64,000 bases of DNA. Source: Strongyloides papillosus. Its lineage: Eukaryota > Nematoda > Chromadorea > Rhabditida > Strongyloididae. Of the stretch, positions 25,686 through 38,457 are shown in pieces (positions within the stretch are counted from its first letter, which is position 1; each line of letters opens with the position of its first letter). The position numbers and the translations under genes are program-made. The notes under the pieces are model-generated. The model saw only the letters and a list, made by a program, of their open reading frames with translations, made no database searches and was not told the origin of the DNA. The stretch covers positions 1,116,001 to 1,180,000 of the forward strand of contig SRSI01000028.1 in assembly GCA_005656395.1 (NCBI GenBank), given 5' to 3'.

Positions 25686-28643
25686 AATTCCTCCTTATAA
25701 TATTTGTTTGAGATAAACTAATAATTGAAAAACCAGGTATTTGAATTTTGTAGCAATTTTGATAACAAGAATATATAAGTATTGAAAATAAAAGTAGAAA
25801 ATAATAAAGTACTATTTAGAAAACCTAAAAAACAAAAAATTCCAGATGTTAGTGAGATTTGAAATATAATATATCAATCCAATTGAGATAAAAAGAATAA
25901 ATGTGAAAAGTTTTGATTTATTAAAGAAAAACGTTTTTTATTATTACATTTACTTTTTTTTATATAACAGTTAAAAAAAAGATTTTTATCTAATGTATAA
26001 AGTAATATATCGAAATAGTTAACTGCAAACCATTTCATAAAAATGTACTTTTAATAGGATTTATCAATGAAAACTTATACCTAATATTTTGAAAAATATT
26101 ACTAGATAATTATTTTCGAATTCTGTTTATAAATGTATTTTATTAAAAAACTAGTCAAAAAGTTGGAAATGAAGTTAAAGTTAGTATGGTCAATTAAAAA
26201 AGTTCTTAACACCATTATGTAATGGCATTTTCAAGTTTAAAGAGAGAATAAAATGTGAAGTGTCTGTATGGCGGAGATATATTAAAAATCATATATATGT
26301 AGATGATGATGACATAATCATTAGAAGTCTCATAGATGTAATAGAGAAGAGGACAAAAATTATTAATAGTAACTCCACCTACTAGAAACCAGAAGTTGTA
26401 TGATAGAGCTTATTGTAAACTGTTGATGATATACAATATGGATAAAAATAGAATAGAAGTAGTAAAATGAAGATCGACAAAATATAATATCTTACAATCT
26501 TAATGATTGCAATTTATGTTTAAATAACTAATATCCTGAACTCACTTATAAGAAGTTTTTTATTTAAAAAAAAGTATAGATATAAGAAATTATATTAAAA
26601 GAAAATATATATTTAAAAAAATAATTTATACCTTTAAAACATATTTATTATTACCTTTTTTCTTTAATTCAATTATGACAATTTACCCTAAAGGAAAAAA
26701 AGAAATTATAAGGAAGAAAGTGAAATAAGCACGTTTAATACCTATATAATGTTTTTTATGATAGACATGGACAAAAAACGATAATAAGATGTATATTTTA
26801 TAACCACCTTTATATTAGGTAACAAGTAGGAGCGATTTGTAGATCTGCATACTACTACTTAAAGTTTTATGGATCATTGAAGTGAAGAGGTATATCTACA
26901 TAAATGGTTAAGGCATTTGGACCAACATAAAGATGACAAGATTGAAGAAGATGCGCGGGATCTAAAACCCGACGGGGGTCTGTATTTGCATAATAAATGG
27001 CTACTAAAAGATTTAAGGATAGCATGTTTCTTAATTATGAAGAATTAATGGCAGTAATACTGTCATATAATACAGCAATAATCTTTTACTCCTATCTTCT
27101 ATAATACTCTATAATTAAAATGTTAAATTTCTTCAATACTACAAATTAATATATAGAAAAATACTTTTACAATAAAATATACACATACAATAAAATAATT
27201 TAAGAAAATAAAAACACTGTTGATATAAATTTGTACTTTACTTTTATAGCGGTTTCTTATATATAAATAAAATTTTCTAATAATAATGATTGACACTATA
27301 AACGTTAATTCACATCAAAATAATGAACATAACTTTTTGAGTATATAGAAAGAAATGAGACATCATGCTAATATCTTTGAATAAATCAAAAATCACGGAT
27401 TGGAATTTGAAAATTTTCAATTTAAGAGGCATTTAATATCGCGTATTTTCTAATATCATTCTCTAGAAAAAAAACCTTTTACCAAGAGTAAGAAATAGAA
27501 TGAGTTACAAAAAAAAATGTCCGTTGATAAGAAACATATATAAGAATACATTAAATAAGGTACAAATGTACTTTAATACAATATTGACAATGTTTATATT
27601 TAAAGTATAATAAAAGTATGTAGCTAATTAATATATATGTTATATATTTGGAGAAAGCGTTTTAAACATAGAACAAAAAAAATTCAACCTATTTACGTGT
27701 CCTGATTACGTATATATTATTGACACATAGCATAACAATCTGGTGAGGTATTTGTTAAAGTCAATTTGCCTAATACCTATTTTCCATATTTAAACATACC
27801 TTTCTCTGTTAGCTAATAAAACAAAAAGATTAAGATGCCGTTGATGAAGTGAATAAGTAATAAGAGAGTCTCTCCACTTGTTAATAGAACAATTACTTAA
27901 GAATTTGGGTGGAGATCATGTAAGGACAGATGTGATTCAAAGATATATATATTTATTTAAAATAACTATATCCTTAATCTTTATAAACAATGACATTAAA
28001 TCAAATTGAGCTAATAACAAAAATACAAAAATATTTGTTGATATATGTATATAGATTTTGTAGAGAAAAAGTGGAAAAGAATTACAATAAAAATAGGCGG
28101 TTGTGGTTTTGTGGTTATATATGATGGTTTAATAAAAATGTAATTTATATTTGTTATTTTTTTTATTAAAAACAAATGTCTGGACCGTATGCTTTGTCAT
28201 TAACAATAGAACTGTCAAATGTTTAGGTATTTGGAGGGAGAAAATAAAATTTATAGGGACAGGTGATTATGTAAATTGAATAAATATATTCTCCTTAAGT
28301 TACTTAGTGATGATGGGTAATTATAATAAATTATGTAATATCATTATTCAACAATACACTGTAGGAAAGTGGAATGTGTTGAAGCTTCATTTATATAAGA
28401 ATAATTATAATCAAATTTACAATCTAAATCAAATAAATAAGTGACAATAATAGTTATAAAATGCCTATTAGCAATTAAATGTCAGTTTATTTGTATATAA
28501 TATATATATCATATTTATGAATAAAGTAAAACTTAACTAAAAATAAACAATATATATTTTTTGATAACAATATTAAATAATAACAATATATAATTAATGT
28601 ATTTATATTCATAAAATATATCTAATCACAAATATAGATTATC
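25686..28643. other. Intergenic region, FAR1-like to STAT
   Basis: About 3 kb of AT-rich sequence. No protein gene is supported. It holds the upstream flank of the FAR1-like gene and the downstream flank of the STAT gene. A tRNA-like segment near 26890-26980 is listed separately; nothing else stands out. Confidence 0.5.
26890..26980 (+). pseudogene. tRNA-like remnant (weak)
   Basis: TGGTTAAGGCATTTGGAC (from 26905) looks like the D-loop/A-box and anticodon-stem part of a Ser/Leu-type tRNA. CGGG-ATCTAAAA-CCCG (26956-26971) can form a T-arm-like hairpin. The acceptor ends do not pair and the T-loop lacks the TTCRA core, so it is not a functional tRNA; it may be a decayed copy or chance. Confidence 0.2.
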
Positions 28644-31585
28644 TTACGATAATTTAACTTCTTCACCACTTGATGGATTAACAGAAGTAAATAATTGATC
28701 ATTAATAATTTTTTTATTACAATCATTCATATTTGACTGATACTGACAAAAAAGTGTATTTTTAGCTTCTTTTATTGCCGACAAGTGATTATCTACTTCT
28801 ATTTTAAGCATATATTCAAAAGATTTTGGATAATCATCTCCCATCAATACTCCAAGAAGACCTTTTTTGTTGTCTTTGATCTTGTCACATGAGATACTAC
28901 CTATTCTCGGCTTACCATCTTTATGATCAAAGATGAAAGATATAAATCCTTGATTATCCTCACAAAATCTTAACATCATAGCACCTCTTCCAGGATCTAT
29001 AGTGCGGTTCTTTAGTAATTCATAAGCATGTTGCCTTGAGGTAAATGTTATTAAACGTTGATTAAATAATGATACCATTGTAATTGGATCTTCAATAGAT
29101 GTTGATGATTGTGAATTAAATGATATTCTTCTATTTTTAGAAACTTTTTTTTCAATAACTTGTGTTGATGTACATAACTTATGTCCAATATCAGCAATCA
29201 TTTCATATGTTCTGTAAAACCAATTCCATAATCTGTGTTCAAGGGTTGTTGAACAATCTGTTAATGAAACCAATGGGTTAGTCATAAATTCATTTTTATC
29301 AACAGAAACAGAATCTAATACAAAGTCTGTTAATAAAATTTCTCTTACACTCTCTATATTAAAAGTTTCCATATCTATATTATCTATAAAATCATTTGTA
29401 TATAGTTCTTTTAATTTTTCTACCATCTCTTCTTTTGTTAAGTTTACAAATCTACAATTAAAAATTTATTAACATTATTATATTTATACATTTCTTTTGT
29501 ATGCAAAGATTGTTTTATACTTTCTATTCTAACTTTTAAATGATTAATCACTAATTGTATAAGGGATATTAATTGTTAAAATAAATATTTCCATTCTTAT
29601 TACATTTATATGAATGTATATAATGTAAAAGATTAAAAATTAATTTACCCCTACAAAAATTTATAATTGATAAGAAGATAGCATATTTGGTAAATATAAT
29701 AAAATACCTTGGTAAAAACAGCATACATTGTATATGCAAAAGTTCATGCTTATCCAATTCTCTAGCATTACTAACTTGAGCTTTCATAAAATTTTGTAAT
29801 GCAATCTTAAGAATACCATATTTGATGTATGGTGGATCAATATCTTCCTTTTCTGTTAATCTACTTGTTGTGCAACTTTCTGGAGTTCCTAATCTACTCC
29901 AAAAAATCGAATTAAGGAGTGCCTCAGTTTGATCATTGGTGATAGCAATCAAAAAATTTTTTGTATCAACTTTCTGCAAAAAAAAATTATGATAAGAGAA
30001 AGAACAATATGATATGTTTAAAGTATTATCATAAATATATGTATATTTGTCTATATATATATGGTTATTATTTATAGATATATATATTTGTATAGTTGTT
30101 AAAAGAGAAAGAAAATGTATGCGTAATCAAGTGTTATCTTTTAACATAACTTACATGCTTAATAGTGTGCCCATCAACAAAATTCATCTCAACATCTACC
30201 TCCAATACATATCGTGTGGTTAATGCTCTTCTATCAGTCATTGAAAATATCTTCATTCCCTAAAATTAAATATTTTTTTATTTTTATAACTTATCATATT
30301 AACACATTAATATTATCCAAACAATATTTATATAGGATAAAATATTGGTAAAAAAATTTAAAAAAAACTTTTGATTAGATTTTTGTGTTTTAGAAAAAAC
30401 ATTAAAAGTAAAAAAGAAACTCGTGACTAAATAATGATAATTAGATATAAAGATGACTCAATTATTTTAAAATAAACATGATAATGAAGTATGATAACTT
30501 ACAATTTCCGGAAATGTTACTGTTAAAATATCATTTTCATAAATAAAATTATTTTCAGTTCCATTACTTGTTGAAATACCTATTGAATTAAGAAATTGTT
30601 GATGATTGAAATCTGGAGCATTTTGATTTTTCATTTCACATTCTAAAACTCCACCAACTTCGTTAATTTTTAAAGGTGATGGAGGTGCACGGTAGGTTGA
30701 TGTTCCTTCCCTTAATGTTAACATTAAATGTCCAGCTGGTGATCTATAAGAAAATATATTTTATATATAATATATGTTATCTCTACACTATCTAATGTAT
30801 GTAACATAAAATTTAATGTATATTTATATATACATTATATTAGAGAAAAGATACTAGCAAAGATTACGGTAGATAAAATATTTAATTTTATACTTAATAA
30901 AAAAAAGATAAGGCAAGTTAAAATATAATAAAAAAGATTTAAAACTTACGAAGAATCATCTCTTTCATCAGGTTTAAATTTACGTAATGTTAACTTTACT
31001 TTAAGATATTTTATTGTTGTAGAAGCGTTTGTATCATCTTTAATAGCACCGCATATTCTAAAGAAGGTATATCATGATAAGATTAATGAAAAAAGTTAGG
31101 TAAATATGCTTACTTTACACGTAAAGTTGGATGCTGTGTTCTACATTTCTTAACAGTCCTTGCTTTATGTATCAATGGAGCACAATCAATTTCAATTTTT
31201 CTGTCACCTTCAATTATTTCTTTAGGCCATTCTGTTATGATAGATTCTTTAAATATATGATCAATTAAAGAAAGTTTATCTTCCGTTCCCAATGAATAAT
31301 CATCTTCATTTATCTCGCGTATTAATGATCCAAATCTTTAAAAATATTTTTAAAGATTATAAAAAATAATTATTAATAACAAACTTACTTTCCTTGAACA
31401 CCTCTACTATCAGTATTGTAAGGTGGTATCATTAATGAAGCTCTTCGTTGATCCTCAATATAAAGATTTTTTTCTTCAACAATTTTATTAACCTTATTTT
31501 TAAAAGTGAATATATTGTTTTTTTTGGCTGGACCATTAAAAATTTCATCCAATGGTTTTCGTTTCATTTCATTCGTAAAAAACAT
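28644..31585 (-). CDS. STAT-family transcription factor (sta-1/sta-2-like)
   Basis: Seven exons on the minus strand: 31389-31585, 31114-31335, 30950-31057, 30503-30743, 30155-30259, 29708-29973, 28644-29451; 648 aa, all joints in phase. The middle part corresponds to the STAT DNA-binding/immunoglobulin-like region, ending in KNFLIAITNDQTEALLNSIF, the counterpart of the conserved VVISN...W block. A linker (RLWNWFYRTYEMI) and an SH2 domain follow, with FTSRQHAYELL and GRGAMMLRF, where R541 is the phosphotyrosine-binding Arg. One Tyr (Y617) lies in the tail after the SH2 core and could be the activating phosphosite. The vertebrate-type N-terminal domain and long coiled coil are missing: only about 110 residues precede the DNA-binding part, as expected for short nematode STATs. 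Predicted to move between cytoplasm and nucleus. Confidence 0.75.
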
Positions 31586-33427
31586 TCCTTCTTTAAAGAA
31601 AATATTCTTTTTTTTTTAAATTTCTAATAATTAATAGACTTGAATAAATAGTTGTTAAAGTATAAATATAGGTACACTTTAAACAAAGAAATTTTATACT
31701 ATATTGATATGACTAAATAAGAAAATATATTAAAATAGAGAAAGAAAAAATAGTGAAAGTCTTGATAAAGAAGCTATTTTAATAAATGATATAGATGTAT
31801 CCTTAACTGTACTATCTTTGATTATTAAAGATATTATATAATATACATAATAATAATAATAATATATTTAAAAATATTCCTTTGATGTCAGTAATAAAAT
31901 ATATAGCTATGAAAAAGATTGTCTTCTAAAAATGATATATTTAAATTCTGATCCAAGTTGATACAGCAACTAAAGAAATGACATACAGTCAAGGCAAACA
32001 ACATATAAAGAGTCTTATTCATCATGGAAGAAATAATAATTTAACCCACATGATCAAATGCTTTATCATTAAGAGCAAGCTATGTTAAGAAGTGTGGAGA
32101 CTTGGCTTTTATCATCATAATAATATATATATACATGAATGCGATTTGAAGACGGCCCACAAAACCTTTTGTATATATGATATTAAGAATGTTTATGATA
32201 TATTGTGATTACACATTTTAGATACCGTTATATATTATACCACATCTCTTTCTATAATATAAATATATATGTACACCTAAATGTACCTATCTTTATGGAA
32301 CTTTTACCCATCCCCTTTTTTTAATAAAATAGACCCTTATTTGATTATGAACTAAATAAAAGATATCACAAACGATTATTATTTTATTGTAAATAATAGT
32401 TAACATAACTAATAAATTATCCATTTTTATGATATATTAAATATTATTATACAATAAGATTTTAACATTTTATTGTCTTTTTTCCAAAGACATGATATAT
32501 GTAAAAAGATATATATAATTATTAATGATTAGTTAGGTAAACATTATTTTCAATTAAAAATAACATTTATTATAAAAATTTATGAAGTTATTTATAAATA
32601 TAAAGAACTTATTACTATATATTTCTTTTTTCTTATTCAAATAATTTATCATGATAATCTATTTCCATCTCATGTCATAATTTTAATTATCTTTTTTAAA
32701 AGTGTAAATATTTCCTTTACTTTATTTACTTTCAAAATTTTATCATTCTTTTATAATTATGATAAGTGATTAAAATATCTTTTAATTAATAAACTTTATC
32801 AGTTTTTCAATATTTAATTATTATAAAATTTGCAACAAAAAAATTTAAGTAATTGTAATTTCAATGATAATACTGATTGTCACTGAATATTTGTAAATTT
32901 TTTTTCAAAAATAAAGGCAAAAAATTTATTTTTAATAACGTCATTATTTGAAAAGTGATATTGTCAATTAATTTAATGATATAAGACTTATTTGAAAGAT
33001 TGTAAATTAAAATTTATAACTAATAAACAGATTATTTTTTGATATTTGAAAAAAGATGATGAAGAAATTTTTTTATATACAATAATTTTATCTTTCTCTA
33101 TTTAATATTACAAAGAAAATAATAAAAAGATTAGTATTTTTTTATTTAATGATATAACAAAAATGTGGTTTATTTTATGGAAAATGACGTATATACTTAT
33201 GTGCATATTCCTTGATCTGTTGGTAATGCAAAATATATGACTTGGTATTTATTTAAAATTAATAATACCATAAAATTTTAATATAATTTTCTAAAAATTA
33301 TGTACAATAAAAAGGTATAATATATTGTTTCTTTTCAAATTTTTTCTTTTCAAATTTTTTCTACACTTCATAACATTTATATATTTGATTTTTTATATGC
33401 ATACATATTCTATTTAAAAATTAAATA
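31586..33427. promoter_or_regulatory. Divergent intergenic region, STAT / ABHD17-like
   Basis: 1.84 kb of AT-rich sequence between divergent genes, with a short (TAA)n microsatellite near 31848-31863. No gene or RNA was recognised. It must contain both promoters, but no motif can be named. Confidence 0.4.
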
Positions 33428-34783
33428 ATGGTTATAGAGGATGATAATAATAAAGAGGTTGTTATTTGTAAGAATATGAAGAGAAACGTTTCCTTAAATG
33501 GTGATGAATTTACGGAATTTACTGAAAGTTTATTACAAGATTGTTCATGCTCATTTAATCACCATACTTCAACATCTAAACAAGAAACTTTTATAAATAA
33601 AGAAGATAAGAAGGTTAATGATATATTAAGTATTATAACAAGTGATACTGACTATAAAAAATTATCAATAATATCAAATAAATTTAATACATTTAACTAT
33701 AATGTTCCTAAAAGAAATCTATTTTTAACGGAAGAAAATCAAAATTTTTTAAATAAATTAAAATACTTTAATAAATATGAGAAATGTAGTTGTATAAAAA
33801 ATGAAGATATTTCTTCCAATGATGATACTGTAAATATCGGTTGCAGTAATGGAAAAATGATTTTATGGAATTTTACAAAAAATATCAAAATGTATTTTAA
33901 AAAATATTTTGATGATGATATATTATGTCAAAAAGTTTGGAAAGCACCACTAAACGAATATTATATGATAAAAAATCTTTCTTCCATAAATAAGTTACGT
34001 AATATTTTACCAAAACATTCTCCAGAATGCTTTTTATCTATGATCAAATATTTTTTAATTCCTATTTCCAATAATGATGTAAGTTTTTAAATATAATTTT
34101 AAATTAAATGTTTTTTACAGAGTATTAGTGGAAGTTATGTTCTAGTAAATTCTAATCCTAAATATACAATTATATATTCACATTCAGAAAATAGTAATTT
34201 ATACCATTATACACAAATTTTTCCTAACATTCAAAGCATAGCAAATTTTTTGAATGTAAATTTTGTTACATATGATTATTCTGGTTATGGTATAAGTACT
34301 GGTACACCATCAATTGAAAATTTGCAAGAAACTTTAAAAGCAATTATAAAGTATGTAAATACTGAACTTGGAATAAAAAAAGATCAAATAATTTTATGGG
34401 GTTCATCTTTGGGTGGAACATTATCAGCTGATATAATGGTAGATGAAAAAGATTTACGTGGTTTAATATTATATGATACACCAAATACAATGTTAGAATA
34501 TCTTTGTTATAAAGATAAACAATTTAATTACCAAAAATATCAAAAATATTCCAAATACAGGAAGGATTTTAATACATTAGATGCTGTTTCAAAAATAAAT
34601 GTTCCTACGTTAATTTTAAGAAATCAATACAATACCAATGTTTCATATGTAGCTTGTTTTAAAATTTATAGAGCTATAAAAAATCCCGTTCCTTGTTTTA
34701 CCATATACGACAACAATGATCTCTTTTTTACTAGAGAGACACTATGGAGAGTTAAAGAATACCTGGAATATGATATAAATTAA
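33428..34783 (+). CDS. ABHD17-like alpha/beta-hydrolase, probably catalytically dead
   Basis: Two exons, 33428-34078 and 34121-34783; 437 aa. The C-terminal half follows the ABHD17 (FAM108) family, depalmitoylating serine hydrolases: YTIIYSHSEN, FVTYDYSGYGISTGTPS, then the nucleophile elbow GSSLG with S313. The position of the catalytic Asp in the family block HGTEDE reads RNQYNT (N388), and the catalytic His in GHND reads DNND (N415). The HG pair of the oxyanion strand is HS. Two of the three catalytic residues are therefore replaced. The N-terminal about 215 residues are not conserved, contain scattered Cys, and lack the Cys cluster that anchors ABHD17 to membranes by palmitoylation. A fast-evolving lineage-specific paralogue with a binding rather than catalytic role is the likeliest reading; a relocated catalytic residue is possible. 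Confidence 0.7.
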
Positions 34784-35031
34784 AAAATTTCTTTACATAT
34801 TATAATAATAGTGATAACAAATCAAAAAAGTCTAACAAAATAATTAATATATTTACTTTTTATTTTATTATATATAAATAATCTGACAGTATATATTATT
34901 AAATTAAAAATAAAATATACTTAAAATTAGGATCATATAATTATTCTTAAAAATCAATTACAGAGGGAAAGTGGACACAGGTATGCATAAAATACAATAT
35001 ACATATATATTACTCCTTACTCAATTCTTCT

Positions 35032-37322
35032 TCAAAAAAGATTCATTGCTGGGAAATTTGAATCAGAGTTATCAAAAGAGAATTGACGGAATGGTGATGA
35101 TTCTGGTGGTGTGTCAGAACCAAAAGTAAGACCAAAACTGGAGAAACGCTCCTTTGAATTGTTAAAACTGTCATTGAATGCCTTGAATGGAGAGAAGTTG
35201 GAGTAATCTAATTTCGGATTGTTATGCTCAAAAGAACGAAAGCAGTCATTAATTGCGGAGGATTGACTGCAATTCAATACATTCTCATCATTTCTCTCAC
35301 CACTTTTGGCCAAAGGAATTGGTGATTGTTCAAATTTCGGTCTAAAAGTAAATTCTTCATAGTTTCTTTGTACATGTGGTGTACTGGTGAAGGTGGAGCT
35401 ATTCATCTTTTCTTCAAACATGTTTCCTCTTCCATTATCAAACTTATTATTTTTTCTCCAGAAATTATGTGTTGTCCCTGTTTGGTGATGTTGAAGAGGG
35501 TGTTGTTGTTGTTGTTGAGATTGATGATGCTGTGGTACATTACGATGTTTCATATCATATTGGGTGTTAACGTTCTTACCAACAAACTCATCACCCGAAT
35601 CACCGTATGACTTGAGGTGACGGAACTGATGTTCATGTCCGTAACGACTACCATTGTAGTCACGTCTGCCTCCACCTCTGTTGTTAGAAAATGGTTTTCT
35701 GCCAAAGGTTGGATTAGTATTACTATTGTTACCATAACGAGGATAAGAATTGTTACGATTCATGTAATTATTCTTAGGAGTTTCAATATTATCATGAATC
35801 TTTCCATTGTTATTTGAATTGTTGGTATTAGCCACTTTGGGTGAAGCATTAGGTCCAATGTAAGCCCAGAGGGTACGATATCTATTCCCAATACGAAGTT
35901 CAGGTTCCAAATAACCAGGACAAAGTTGACTAACACAATCTCCACTAACAACAGAGTATGGTGCAATCTTATCTTTGTAAATGCAATCAGTGAACAAGGA
36001 ATAGATACGAAGCTTTGGTGGAGAGTTAGGATCATCTCCTAGAACTGGTGGAACAGAAGTCCATGCTTCGGCGTTTTCAGTTAATATTACCATTGGTGGA
36101 CGAGAAGTGGCAAATTCAGGATCATGGAAAAGTTCACTAAAACGTCTGACGTAGTTACTTCCATTTAACTCTTTATAATTAGACATATCCAAGAATCGAA
36201 GACCTTTAGAATTCTTAATAACTCCAACAAGAGCATCAATAGAATAATTTGTTCCATCAGCCACTAACAATTTCTCCCAGCGCCCATGAACAGAAGCAGC
36301 AACGAGGCCTTCAGAAAGATCATTCTTAGATATACCATCCAAATTAAGAGCGGTTAGATTACTACATTTTGCCAAATGGCTAATACCAGCAGAAGTTATG
36401 TTGTTACAAAAAGCAAGTGATAATTTCTCGATGCGCTCCTTAAAGCTATACTTGTTATCAACAATCAATTTCAAGAAGTTGTCGTCGACGATCTCAAAAC
36501 CCTCTAGGTTAAATGAAGAAAGTCGAGGAAGGTATGCTAATTCAGCTAGTCCTTCAGTTGTCAAATTCTCATATTTAGATTGGACGTTAGAAACAATTGA
36601 CAACGTTTCCAGGTAGTTAAGTCTTTGAACCATCTTGCCAACAAGATCATCACTGAGTACAAGCATCTGAGACATATGGAGAGTCTTCAAGCGTTTCAAG
36701 TTGAGTAACTTAGTTAAAGCATCAGCAGAGAAACGGAAGCACATATCCAACTCCAAATGCTGGATGGTTTTTGGAGCATTGGCGAAGCAGTACCCATTCA
36801 AGAATTGAGCATCGACACGAATCATCTGGAGTTTGTTGCAGAATTTGAAGATCTTCATGACATCAGTATCACGAAGTTTATGGCGATCACAAACCAAAAC
36901 ATCCAGAGAAGTGATATTCTTTCCAATAGATGTTATATTAAGCACAGTTTGTCTCCAGTTACCTTGTGAAGTCTAGAAGTGGGGAAAAATGATGACAAGA
37001 ATTAGTAAGACAAAACGATGACATAATAACTTACACAAAGAGTTGCCTTGAACAAATCCAAATTGATATACTTAAGGTAGTATCCATATTGACGTAGAAA
37101 AAGGTTGAGACGATTGTCATCCAAATAATCCATGTCCTCCCTGTAGAAAGCAACCTCCTTAACAGATTTTCTAGCTAAATCTCTCATCGCACGTGAAACC
37201 AGAGAAAAGGTGCCAATTCTTTGTTTCAAAGGGATGTATTGAAAGATGCCCATCCATACTTTGTCAGGAAAAATGTTGTCGGAGATATCATGGTAATTAT
37301 TATCAGTAATAGTAGGTGCCAT
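35032..37322 (-). CDS. F-box/leucine-rich-repeat protein with RG/Q-rich tail
   Basis: Two exons on the minus strand, 37035-37322 and 35032-36972; 742 aa. Residues about 15-60 (IFPDKVWMGIFQYIPLKQRI...LVSRAMRDLA) match an F-box, which binds Skp1 in an SCF ubiquitin ligase. About residues 90-370 hold degenerate leucine-rich repeats (for example LETLSIV, LSSFNLEG, LTALNLDG, LRFLDMSN) that would recruit substrates. From about 470 the protein changes to Asn/Arg/Gly-rich sequence with GGGRRDY, a QQQQQ run with His, and a Phe/Ser-rich C-terminus, typical of RNA-binding or condensate-forming tails. The short first exon joins through TSQGNW in phase. Codon use is richer in G/C than in neighbours, suggesting stronger expression. 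The substrate is unknown. Confidence 0.75.
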
Positions 37323-38457
37323 AGTTAATAATAAATTAAAGTATTTGATATAGATATCCTTTATTTAATATACTTTGGTTGCAAAAGAACCTTTGTAGGC
37401 TACGAAATATCAGCAGTATAATTTACCAGTAAAATGATAGTTAGGTAAATCCAAAATGCCTATATATAGGGACGTCCAGTGTTTGAATCAAAAAATAATT
37501 CTCACAAAAACAATGACAATAAAGCTTTACAAAAAATTGTTAACAAATAATTGATTGTGAAATGAAATGTGTTTGTTGGATGTCTTTCTATGGTAGACAG
37601 TTTTACTATTTGATATTTCGCTTGCGGTTAAATATCTTAAAGAAGATCAAACTTTTGATGAGAATCGTTAGAATAAAGTAATAGTGTATGGATCTGTAAT
37701 AAACCTTTAACATTAGATAAAGATCAATGATCACAAAATAAGCATATTCTGAGCCAAAATAGGACACGTAATAAAATAACAAAAAACATATAAAAATCAT
37801 TGGGTATTATCATGGAAAAATTGTCATAGAAAATGGAGGATAATATTAGATAGAACAAAGTAGTACCTAGTTTGACAACAGTGGGGTGCTTTTTATATCC
37901 AAAAAGTCAGTATCAGATAAACATTAGCAAAGTGTTGAAGCACATTCACCGAGAACAATCACGTATATAATAAAAAGAATCAAGAAGAATAAAATTATCA
38001 ATGAAAAGTATGTTTAGATTGACCACTCAATATAAAATCACGTTAAAACTAACCTTTTATCAAATTACCAAAAAAAAAGTGCGCTCCTTTTAATCTTTTT
38101 ACTAGAAATTTGCTTAAACAATCATTGCTTTATTAACAATACCCATCTCTTTTACCTTTTACCGCCATTTAACGTATATTAAGAGTTCATTTACTTTTAT
38201 ACTAAAAAGCCTTCCAATAAAAAAAAGCATTTCTATCATTTAAATGTGTACGTTACGAGTTTTCATACATACGCGATGTGTGAAAATTTCCTATCAACTT
38301 CTTGAAATAAGATTATCAGGTCTTGAAGAGAAATATTATAATACTATGTGGGAAGATGACTCTAGCAATGTTAATAAGAACGTTTTTCTCATCATTTACA
38401 TTTTTAACTTTGGAAATTTAATTAGTAAGGATTTTTTAATTTGTTAAGTTTATAAAA
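37323..38457. promoter_or_regulatory. Divergent intergenic region, F-box gene / COQ5
   Basis: 1.1 kb between divergent genes. Small frames at 37606-37800 and 38244-38447 show no family motif and random AT-type composition, so I do not call them. It presumably contains both promoters. Confidence 0.4.

Noticed and set aside
31848..31863. (TAA)n tract as a functional repeat
   Set aside because: Very short microsatellite, expected at this base composition.
35326..36616. Several open frames antisense to the F-box/LRR gene
   Set aside because: They are shadows of a clearly coding minus-strand exon and show no motif of their own.
38244..38447. 67-aa open frame upstream of COQ5
   Set aside because: No recognisable motif, AT-type composition, and it sits in the likely promoter of COQ5.
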